Source: Deltaproteobacteria bacterium (GTDB lineage Bacteria > Desulfobacterota > GWC2-55-46). From it: a stretch of 15,850 bases of DNA. The DNA is taken from NCBI GenBank assembly GCA_016218095.1, contig JACREV010000133.1:1-15850 (forward strand), read 5' to 3'. Made by a program: the position numbers and the translations under genes. Each line of letters begins with the position of its first letter. Position 1 is the first letter of the stretch. The notes below the pieces were generated by a model that saw nothing but the letters and a program-made list of their open reading frames with translations, had not been told where the DNA came from and did no database searches. Positions 8,392 through 14,291 of this stretch are shown here, in pieces.

Positions 8392-9621
8392 ATGGACACG
8401 GACGAAAAAACCTGCCGCTCTTGCGGCTCCAGGGGGCTTAAGTCGGTGCTCGACCTCGGGCACACCCCGCTTGCCGACGCGCTCCTTACGAGGGACGACC
8501 TCAACTCGGTCGAGCCTGTCTATCCGCTCGAGGCGGCGTTCTGCCCTGCGTGCTCCCTCATGCAGATACTCGAGACGGTCCCGCCGGACGTGCTCTTTTG
8601 CAGGGACTACCCGTATTATTCGTCGTTCTCCGACGCCCTCCTCAAGCACTCCAGGGAGAACGCCCTCGCTCTGATCGAGTCCAGGGGGCTCGGGCCGGAA
8701 AGCCTTGTCGTGGAGATAGCCTCGAACGACGGGTACCTTCTTAAAAATTTCGTGAAAAACGGCGTCCCCTGCCTCGGCATCGACCCGGCGGAGGGGCCCG
8801 CGAGGGTAGCTGAGGATTCCGGCGTCCCCACGCTCACCGCCTTTTTCACGAAAGAGCTCGCCGAAGAGCTCCGGGGCCTCGGAAGGGCCGCCGACGCGGT
8901 CATCGCGAACAACGTGCTCGCGCACGCCGCCGACACTAACGGTTTCCTCGACGGCGTAAGGACGCTCCTGAAAGAAGACGGTGTCGCGGTGATGGAGGTG
9001 CCTTATGTCAAGGACCTCATCGACAACTGCGAGTTCGACACCATCTACCACGAGCACCTCTGCTATTTCTCGCTCACGTCGCTCAATAACCTCTTCAGGA
9101 GGCACTCGCTCTATATAAACGACGTCAAGCGGCTCGGCATACACGGAGGGTCGCTCCGCATATACGCGGGGAGGAAGGACGGCGCGAACGCATCCGTCAG
9201 AGACATGCTCGCCGAAGAGACCGACAAGGGGGTGGATTCGTTCGCGTACTACGACGACTTCGGGCTCAAGGTGCGGAACATCAAGACAGGGCTCAGGAAC
9301 ATGCTTACGGGCCTCAAGGAAAGCGGCAAAAGGATAGCCGCGTACGGCGCGGCGGCCAAAGGCTCGACGCTCCTTAACTACATAGGGTTGGGCCGGGAGA
9401 CTATAGACTTCGTCGCGGACCGGAACATCCACAAGCAGGGGCGGTTCATGCCGGGCAAGCGCATCCCCATCTGCGGCCCGGAGCGCATAACCGAGCTCAT
9501 GCCCGACTTCGTGCTCATACTCGCCTGGAACTTCGCCGAGGAGATAATAAGACAGCAGGACGAGTACAGGAGACGGGGCGGCAGGTTCATACTGCCTCTG
9601 CCCGTCTGGAAGATAGAATAA
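8392..9621 (+). CDS. Sugar-nucleotide C-methyltransferase (TylCIII/TcaB9-like)
   Basis: 409 aa from ATG 8392. Domains in order: a zinc-binding N-terminus with C8-X2-C11 and C51-X2-C54; a SAM-binding Rossmann core with motif I VVEIASNDGY (106-115) and GIDPAEG; the active-site segment IYHEHLCYFS with Y219, E221 and H222, matching the Tyr-X-Glu-His region described for the C-3 methyltransferase TcaB9; and a C-terminal Rossmann-like domain beginning AAYGAAAKGSTLLNY. This three-part layout is that of enzymes that add a methyl branch to a keto-deoxy-sugar nucleotide. A position 26 bp downstream of rfbF suggests a CDP-linked substrate. The exact carbon methylated cannot be read here. Of the three methyltransferases this one keeps the classic family most faithfully. 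Confidence 0.88.
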   Translation: MDTDEKTCRSCGSRGLKSVLDLGHTPLADALLTRDDLNSVEPVYPLEAAFCPACSLMQILETVPPDVLFCRDYPYYSSFSDALLKHSRENALALIESRGLGPESLVVEIASNDGYLLKNFVKNGVPCLGIDPAEGPARVAEDSGVPTLTAFFTKELAEELRGLGRAADAVIANNVLAHAADTNGFLDGVRTLLKEDGVAVMEVPYVKDLIDNCEFDTIYHEHLCYFSLTSLNNLFRRHSLYINDVKRLGIHGGSLRIYAGRKDGANASVRDMLAEETDKGVDSFAYYDDFGLKVRNIKTGLRNMLTGLKESGKRIAAYGAAAKGSTLLNYIGLGRETIDFVADRNIHKQGRFMPGKRIPICGPERITELMPDFVLILAWNFAEEIIRQQDEYRRRGGRFILPLPVWKIE

Positions 9622-9648
9622 CCGCCGCTAAAAAAAAGAGGTATGGTG

Positions 9649-10875
9649 ATGGAGAAAGCGATAGCCGGAAAGGCGCGCCGCGCCGCGAAGGCCGCAACCG
9701 CAAAGAAGGCCTGCGCCGCGTGCGGGTGCGCAAAGACCGAGGTCTTCTACCAGCAGAAGGGCGTCCCCGTGCACAGCGTGCTCCTCATGGAGACGAGGGA
9801 GGAGGCCGTTAATTTCAGGAGGGGCGACATCTCGCTCGTCTTCTGCGAAAGGTGCGGCTTCATCTCGAACGCCGCCTACGACCCGTCTCTACAGCGGTAT
9901 TCGCCCAGATGCGAGGAGTCCCAGGGCTTCTCTCAGACGTTCTCGGATTTTTCGCGGACCCTCGCGGAGGGGCTCGTAAGGCGCTACGGGCTTCAGAAAA
10001 AGGAGATCATGGAGATAGGGTGCGGCAAGGGCGAGTTCCTGAACCTCCTCTGCGAGCTCGGGGAGAATACCGGCGTGGGTTTCGACCCGGCCTACGCCGC
10101 CGGGTGGGGCTCCAGACAGGGCGACAGGGTAAGGTTCGTAAGCGACTTTTATTCGGATAAATACGCGGAATTGAGCGCCGACCTTATCGTCTGCAAGATG
10201 ACGCTTGAGCACGTGGGCAGGCCCGCCGAGCTCCTCTCGGCCATCCTCTCGTCAGCCGGCAAAAGGCCGGGCTCGGCGCTCTTTTTCCAGGTCCCCGACA
10301 CCACGCGCGTCCTCTACGAGCTCGCGTTCTGGGACATATACTACGAGCACTGCTCGTATTACACGGCATACTCGCTGAGGTCGCTTCTCCGCCGGAGCGG
10401 GTTCGTGGTGACCGACATGAAAAAGGACTACGACGGGCAGTATATCATATGCGAGGCGAGGCCCGGCGACGGCTCCATGACGGAAAACCCGCCTGAAGCA
10501 CGCCAGGAGCTCGAATCCCTCAAGTTCGCGGTCAGGTACTTCACCGAAAACAACGCGCAGAAGATCGCCATATGGAAAAAGAAGCTCAAGGACTTTCGCA
10601 CCACGGGCTACAGGACGGTCCTCTGGGGGTCCGGCTCGAAGGCGGCGGCTTTCCTTAAGACGCTCGGGATAACGGACGAGGTCGGCTTCGTCGTGGACAT
10701 AAACCCCTACAGGCAGGGGACGTTCGTCGCTGGGACCGGGCATGAGATCGTCGGGCCGTCGTTCCTCAAGGACTACAAGCCCGACGCCGTCATAGCGATG
10801 AACCCCGTCTACAGGGACGAGATACGTCTTGAGCTCGCGAGACTCTCGATCGAGCCGGTTTTGATAACGCTATGA
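9649..10875 (+). CDS. C-methyltransferase-family protein, first of a tandem pair
   Basis: 408 aa from the ATG at 9649, chosen because GAGG (9638-9641) lies 7 nt upstream; the in-frame ATG at 9643 is too close to that site. An unusual Ala/Lys/Arg-rich leader (residues 7-21) comes before the zinc knuckle C22/C25 and C66/C69. SAM motif I is MEIGCGKGEF (121-130), then GVGFDPAY; YYEH (231-234) keeps the Glu-His pair of the C-methyltransferase active site; the C-terminal Rossmann-like domain starts VLWGSGSKAAAF. It aligns along its full length with the next gene, including DINP(Y/H)(R/K)(Q/H)GTFV and EIVGP(S/G)FL, so the two arose by tandem duplication. Function probably a sugar-nucleotide or sugar C-methylation; substrate unknown. 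Confidence 0.82.
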   Translation: MEKAIAGKARRAAKAATAKKACAACGCAKTEVFYQQKGVPVHSVLLMETREEAVNFRRGDISLVFCERCGFISNAAYDPSLQRYSPRCEESQGFSQTFSDFSRTLAEGLVRRYGLQKKEIMEIGCGKGEFLNLLCELGENTGVGFDPAYAAGWGSRQGDRVRFVSDFYSDKYAELSADLIVCKMTLEHVGRPAELLSAILSSAGKRPGSALFFQVPDTTRVLYELAFWDIYYEHCSYYTAYSLRSLLRRSGFVVTDMKKDYDGQYIICEARPGDGSMTENPPEARQELESLKFAVRYFTENNAQKIAIWKKKLKDFRTTGYRTVLWGSGSKAAAFLKTLGITDEVGFVVDINPYRQGTFVAGTGHEIVGPSFLKDYKPDAVIAMNPVYRDEIRLELARLSIEPVLITL

Positions 10876-10879
10876 AGGG

Positions 10880-12064
10880 GTGCGATTGAGACCGGAAGGC
10901 GAATGGACATGCAAGGGATGCGCGTCCCCGGGCGTGGATCTCTTCCTCGAGGTGAGCGGCATCCCGGTCAACGCAAATATCCTTCATGCCACGAGGAAGG
11001 ACGCGCTCGGAGCGGCTAAAGGCGACGTCGCGCTCGGCTTCTGCTCCGAGTGCGGGCACATACAGAACGCCAGGTACACGCCCCGGCCCGTGGAATACAC
11101 GGTCGAGTACGAGAACTCGCTCCACTTCTCCCCCCTCTTCCAGGACTACGCGAGGTCGCTTGCCGTGGGGCTCATCGAGCGGCATGACCTCTACAACAAG
11201 GAGATCGTGGAGATCGGCTCCGGCAAGGGGGACTTCCTGAACCTCATCTGCGAGCTCGGCGGAAACCGGGGCGTCGGCTTCGACCCGACCTACATCTTCG
11301 AGAGGGACGAGAACAGGGACAACGACAGGGTCGTCTTCGTCAATGAGAAGTACTCCGAAAAAAACGCCCCGTCCGTCTGCGACATGCTCGTCTGCAGGCA
11401 CGTCCTTGAGCACCTCTCCCACCCGAAGGAGTTTATGATGATGATCCGGAGCGTCATCGGGGAGAGGCGCTCCATGAGCGTTTATCTGGAGGTGCCTAAC
11501 GCCGATTACATGCTCCGGGAGAGGAAATACTGGGACATCATATACGAGCACGCCTCCTACTTCACGAAGGCCTCGGTCGTCTCGCTTTTAAGGGCCTGCT
11601 CGTTCGAGGTGACGGAGCTCTCGGAATCCTTCGACGGACAGTTCATCTCGATCGAAGCGCGCCCCTCGGCCGCCGTGCGCTCCCTCCCGGACGCGGAGGC
11701 CATAGACGGCATAAGAGCGGAGACAGCCGCCTTTGCCGACAGGTACAGGATCAAGGTCGTCTCATGGAACTCGGCGTTGAGGGAGATAGCGTCGAATTCG
11801 GCCCGCGCGGTCGTCTGGGGGGGCGGCTCCAAGGGTACGACCTTTTTGAACATCCTCAGGACCGGGGGGATCGAGTACGTCGTCGACATAAACCCGCACA
11901 AGCACGGGACCTTCGTGCCGGTTTCCGCGCAGGAGATCGTCGGCCCCGGGTTCCTCGCCGAATACAGGCCCGAGATAATCATAGTCATGAACCCCGTCTA
12001 CATCGAGGAGATCTGGGCGCTCGTAAAAGACATGGGCTTCAAGACGAGACTGCTTACGGCATGA
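10880..12064 (+). CDS. C-methyltransferase-family protein, second of a tandem pair
   Basis: 394 aa if read from GTG 10880, four bases after the previous stop; a TTG at 10886 with AGGGG 5 nt upstream is an equally good start and costs two residues. The zinc knuckle is C11/C14 and C55/C58; SAM motif I is VEIGSGKGDFL (110-120) with GVGFDPTY following; VCRHVLEHLSHP is the post-core motif; IYEH (221-224) keeps the Glu-His pair; the C-terminal domain starts VVWGGGSKGTTF. It lacks the Lys/Ala-rich leader of its upstream paralogue. The tight spacing and similar length suggest co-translation, possibly a hetero-oligomer or two successive methylations. It is the last gene of the operon; no forward intrinsic terminator with a T-run follows. 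Confidence 0.83.
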   Translation: MRLRPEGEWTCKGCASPGVDLFLEVSGIPVNANILHATRKDALGAAKGDVALGFCSECGHIQNARYTPRPVEYTVEYENSLHFSPLFQDYARSLAVGLIERHDLYNKEIVEIGSGKGDFLNLICELGGNRGVGFDPTYIFERDENRDNDRVVFVNEKYSEKNAPSVCDMLVCRHVLEHLSHPKEFMMMIRSVIGERRSMSVYLEVPNADYMLRERKYWDIIYEHASYFTKASVVSLLRACSFEVTELSESFDGQFISIEARPSAAVRSLPDAEAIDGIRAETAAFADRYRIKVVSWNSALREIASNSARAVVWGGGSKGTTFLNILRTGGIEYVVDINPHKHGTFVPVSAQEIVGPGFLAEYRPEIIIVMNPVYIEEIWALVKDMGFKTRLLTA

Positions 12065-12135
12065 TCAAAACGGCTGGTCCGTTCTCAAGTTCGGCCTTCT
12101 GGCCGGGGCCTTGTTCTTCCTCATCTTTAGCCCTG

Positions 12136-12175
12136 AAAACAAAAAGCCCTGCGCCCCCTTTGGGGGGCGCAGGGC
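12136..12175 (-). terminator. Intrinsic terminator of the FN3/PKD gene
   Basis: A perfect 13-bp stem (GCCCTGCGCCCCC with its complement, 12146-12158 and 12163-12175) closes a 4-nt loop. On the minus strand it is followed by TTTTTGTTTT. It starts about 20 bp past the FN3/PKD stop codon. On the plus strand no T-run follows, so it mainly serves the leftward transcript, although the stem could also slow convergent transcription from the EPS operon. Apart from this, the 130-bp gap 12065-12194 holds nothing I can identify. Confidence 0.93.
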
Positions 12176-12194
12176 GTGCGGAAAGGTCCGCCCT

Positions 12195-14009
12195 TTACCG
12201 GTCCCGGAGCCTCACGAACACGGCTATGCCGACCCCGAGCGACATGAGCACCGCGAGCGTTATCTGCGGGTGCTTGATGGACATGACAAGCGGCGTAAGC
12301 GCGGCCCTTGCGGCCCCGCGGAGCGTCTCATGCCTCGATATGAACTCCGCGACAGGCGGCGAGAACCTGTAATAGACGGACACGAACGACCTGCCGAGAG
12401 GGTTCGCAAGGAGGACGTTGTCCCTGAACTTGCGGAGCACCACGACCTCGGGCTCGAGATAGCTGCCGTAGGCGACGGTCGCGATGAAGCACCCGCCCTT
12501 TGCCGACGTGCCGCTTGTCGAGGGCGCGCTCTGTTCGTCAGAGGACCCTGTTGACGCCTCCGACACGGTCACGGTCGTCATCGCCTTCGCCACGCCGCCC
12601 TGGTCGTCAGTGACCGTCACGACCGGATTATACGTCCCCGCGGCCCTGTAAGTATACTGCGCGGGAGCCGATGACGTGGTAGCGTCTATCGTCCCGTTGC
12701 CGTCGAAGTCCCATTGGAACTCGACTATGGCGCCGTTGGGGTCAGAGGCGGTTATCTCGAACTTCACCGTCATCGACGGGCCGCCCTGGACGATGCTCGC
12801 GGTTATGCTCACGATAACCGGCGGCTTGTTGGTCGCGGATTCGGCGGATATCGCGACGAAACCCGATTCCGAGGCCGCCCCGCCGTCGTCCGTCACCCTT
12901 ACACGCGCGTTATAGTTGCCCACGCCGGAATAGGTGTTGGAGGCGGACGGGACCGGGCCGGTATCCGCGTCGTATACGCCGTCACCGTCAAAGTCCCACT
13001 CGTATTTGACCACGGTACCGTCGGCGTCAGCCGCCGTTGCGGTGAACTCGATTGCCAGGGGTGTCGTGCCGCTTGAGGCCGACGAGACGAGCGATACGGA
13101 CGGCGCGGTGTTGGAGGTCTTGAACGAGCCCGTGGAAGACGCGCCGTTGCCTGCCGCGTCAGTCGACCTCACGGTGAAGCCGTAGGTCGTGAATCCATTA
13201 AGCCCGGAGAGGACCGCCGTGTGGACAGTGGACATGGAGGAATCGGAGTATGACCCCGGTGTGCCGCTCCCGGCCGCGTAAGTCACCTCGGTCGAAGACG
13301 GCTCGTCGGTCTCCCACCTTATCGACACGCCTGAGGCCGTGACGTCCGTAGCGCGCACGTTCGTGATGACGGGCGCGCCTGTGTCCGCCGCGGCGAGGGT
13401 AGTGAAGGTGTAGTTGGCGGAAACGGACGGGTTGCCCGCGGCGTCCGAGCTCATGACCCTGTAGTTGTATGTGGTCAAGGGCTGCAGGCCCGAGAGGGTC
13501 TGGCTGTGCGCGGTCGTCATGGCTCCGTTACGCGCCGTGGTCGTGCCGTAGGCCGTGGTCGTCCCGTACTCCACCTGCGCGTCAGACGCCTCGTCCGTAG
13601 CCCACCCTATGGTTGCGCCGTCAGCGGTAACGTCGGTCGCGTATACGCCGGTTATCGAAGGCGCCGTGGTGTCCTGGACGATCTGCTTGGACTTCTCGGT
13701 CGAATAAGAGCTCTCGCTCCCCGACGTATTGTAGGCCGTTACCGCGAAGTAGTAGGTATATCCCTCGGCCAGGTTGGAGATCGTGTATGCCGTCGAGTTT
13801 CCGGCATCGATCGATTTCGTATACGACCCCGAGGCCGTTCCGTAATAGACCTTGTATCCCGCCAGGTCCGTAAGCGTGCTCCCGTTCGTGTTGGTCGTCG
13901 GGGCGGTCCACGTGAGCGATGCCTGCCCGGCGAGCGCGAGCCCCGGGACGGTCAGCATGAACAGGGCCACCCCTGCCGCGAGGGCGGTCAAACGTCTTCT
14001 TCTTTGCAT
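12195..14009 (-). CDS. Secreted FN3/PKD repeat protein with CFI-box C-terminal domain
   Basis: 604 aa, start fixed by AAGGAGG seven bases upstream. An Arg-rich n-region and hydrophobic stretch end in ALA near residue 27, a Sec signal peptide. Three fibronectin type III domains follow (about 28-112, 116-206, 211-298; the last two share ATDVTA and W-TDE motifs), then two PKD domains (about 302-391 and 395-486), each with an acidic loop of the WDFDG type (337-343 and 433-437) that could bind calcium. A Ser/Thr-rich linker (487-506) leads to CFIATVAYGS at C507, the CFI-box-CTERM domain, with a final hydrophobic segment (about 582-600) and a basic tail. This suggests an adhesin-like extracellular protein held by its C-terminus. 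It lacks a PEP-CTERM signal. Its ligand and processing are unknown. Confidence 0.9.
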   Translation of the reverse strand: MQRRRRLTALAAGVALFMLTVPGLALAGQASLTWTAPTTNTNGSTLTDLAGYKVYYGTASGSYTKSIDAGNSTAYTISNLAEGYTYYFAVTAYNTSGSESSYSTEKSKQIVQDTTAPSITGVYATDVTADGATIGWATDEASDAQVEYGTTTAYGTTTARNGAMTTAHSQTLSGLQPLTTYNYRVMSSDAAGNPSVSANYTFTTLAAADTGAPVITNVRATDVTASGVSIRWETDEPSSTEVTYAAGSGTPGSYSDSSMSTVHTAVLSGLNGFTTYGFTVRSTDAAGNGASSTGSFKTSNTAPSVSLVSSASSGTTPLAIEFTATAADADGTVVKYEWDFDGDGVYDADTGPVPSASNTYSGVGNYNARVRVTDDGGAASESGFVAISAESATNKPPVIVSITASIVQGGPSMTVKFEITASDPNGAIVEFQWDFDGNGTIDATTSSAPAQYTYRAAGTYNPVVTVTDDQGGVAKAMTTVTVSEASTGSSDEQSAPSTSGTSAKGGCFIATVAYGSYLEPEVVVLRKFRDNVLLANPLGRSFVSVYYRFSPPVAEFISRHETLRGAARAALTPLVMSIKHPQITLAVLMSLGVGIAVFVRLRDR

Positions 14010-14016
14010 CAGTCAT

Positions 14017-14023
14017 CCTCCTT
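14017..14023 (-). promoter_or_regulatory. Strong Shine-Dalgarno of the FN3/PKD gene
   Basis: AAGGAGG on the minus strand with a 7-nt spacer to the ATG at 14009. It lies just beyond the U-tract of the leader terminator, so it is made only when transcription reads through. Confidence 0.88.
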
Positions 14024-14030
14024 CTTTCTG

Positions 14031-14068
14031 AAAACAAAAAACCGCCAAAAGGGTATCCCCTTTGGCGG
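14031..14068 (-). terminator. Leader terminator (riboswitch expression platform)
   Basis: Minus-strand RNA: CCGCCAAAGGGG, loop AUA, CCCUUUUGGCGG, a continuous 12-bp stem with one G-U pair, followed by UUUUUUGUUUU. Read on the plus strand the same position is an A-C mismatch and there is no T-run, so the element is built for leftward transcription. It lies between the aptamer-like sequence and the ribosome site of the FN3/PKD gene, in the position expected of a transcription attenuator. The U-tract and flank match those of the gene's own 3' terminator. Confidence 0.88.
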
Positions 14069-14120
14069 CTCGGCCGACATGGAAGCCGGTGGAATCGAAT
14101 TTGTGCGAGCGGTGGAGAGA

Positions 14121-14200
14121 GCTTCAGGTACAGGGGGCTTCTTTAGTCCCGTTGCTCTGCGTCGCCGGGTTTCCCCGGGTTTGCTCTGAGCAAAGGCGGT
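14121..14200 (-). ncRNA. GEMM-I cyclic-dinucleotide riboswitch aptamer, probable A20 (cGAMP-type) variant
   Basis: Minus strand, 5' to 3': CAGAGCAAACC, then stem CCGGG, tetraloop GAAA, stem CCCGG (14178-14165), then CGACGCAGAGC, then ACGGGACUAAAG. This order matches the GEMM-I aptamer (as in Vibrio Vc2): GCAAACC, a stem capped by GAAA, GACGCA with the intercalating A, and the CUAA of the tetraloop receptor. A second helix can form between 14146-14151 and 14125-14131 with one bulged A. The base equivalent to Vc2 G20 is A (14185). The 3' part of the aptamer and the closing P1 helix do not match well, so a divergent or partly decayed member is possible. GEMM-I RNAs commonly precede adhesin, pilus and FN3/PKD genes. 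Confidence 0.72.
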
Positions 14201-14225
14201 AATAAACCAACGAATTTTCGTGAGT

Positions 14226-14231
14226 ATTGTA
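14226..14231 (-). promoter_or_regulatory. Candidate -10 box for the FN3/PKD leader transcript
   Basis: TACAAT on the minus strand would place a transcription start some 20 nt before the aptamer. No good -35 box lies at 16-18 nt; that region is instead taken up by the direct repeats, which would suit an activator-dependent promoter. Weak evidence. Confidence 0.3.
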
Positions 14232-14240
14232 GTCGATAAT

Positions 14241-14270
14241 CCATCACTGGTATGTGACCTCCATCACCAG
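14241..14270. repeat. Direct-repeat pair in the divergent promoter region
   Basis: CCATCACTGG (14241-14250) and CCATCACCAG (14261-14270) agree at 8 of 10 bases and start exactly 20 bp apart, about two helical turns. They lie between the candidate -10 box of the leftward gene and the start of the rightward kinase gene. This arrangement is typical of a dimeric activator or response-regulator site; the protein is unknown. Confidence 0.5.
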
Positions 14271-14291
14271 GAACAAACGGATAACGAAACA

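Noticed and set aside
7759..9432. A 557-codon open frame on the minus strand
   Set aside because: It lies antisense to rfbF and the first methyltransferase, both of which have clear family motifs and ribosome sites. Its Arg/Glu/Val-rich translation has no recognisable domain and is the usual shadow of GC-rich codon bias.
12063..12140. A short hydrophobic reading (KFGLLAGALFFLIFSP) after the last methyltransferase
   Set aside because: It has no start codon in frame and runs into the terminator stem and the antisense of the FN3/PKD gene. It might be a remnant, but there is nothing to support a gene.
14080..14110. A T-loop-like TTCGATTCC followed by GGCTTCCA on the minus strand, resembling the 3' end of a tRNA or tmRNA
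   Set aside because: The bases before TTCGATT do not pair with those after it, no CCA end fits the acceptor length, and no D or anticodon arm can be drawn. It lies in the riboswitch leader.
13506..14189. A 227-codon open frame on the plus strand across the start of the FN3/PKD gene and its leader
   Set aside because: Mostly antisense to the signal peptide and FN3 coding sequence; Arg/Gly-rich with no domain, and it crosses the terminator and the riboswitch.
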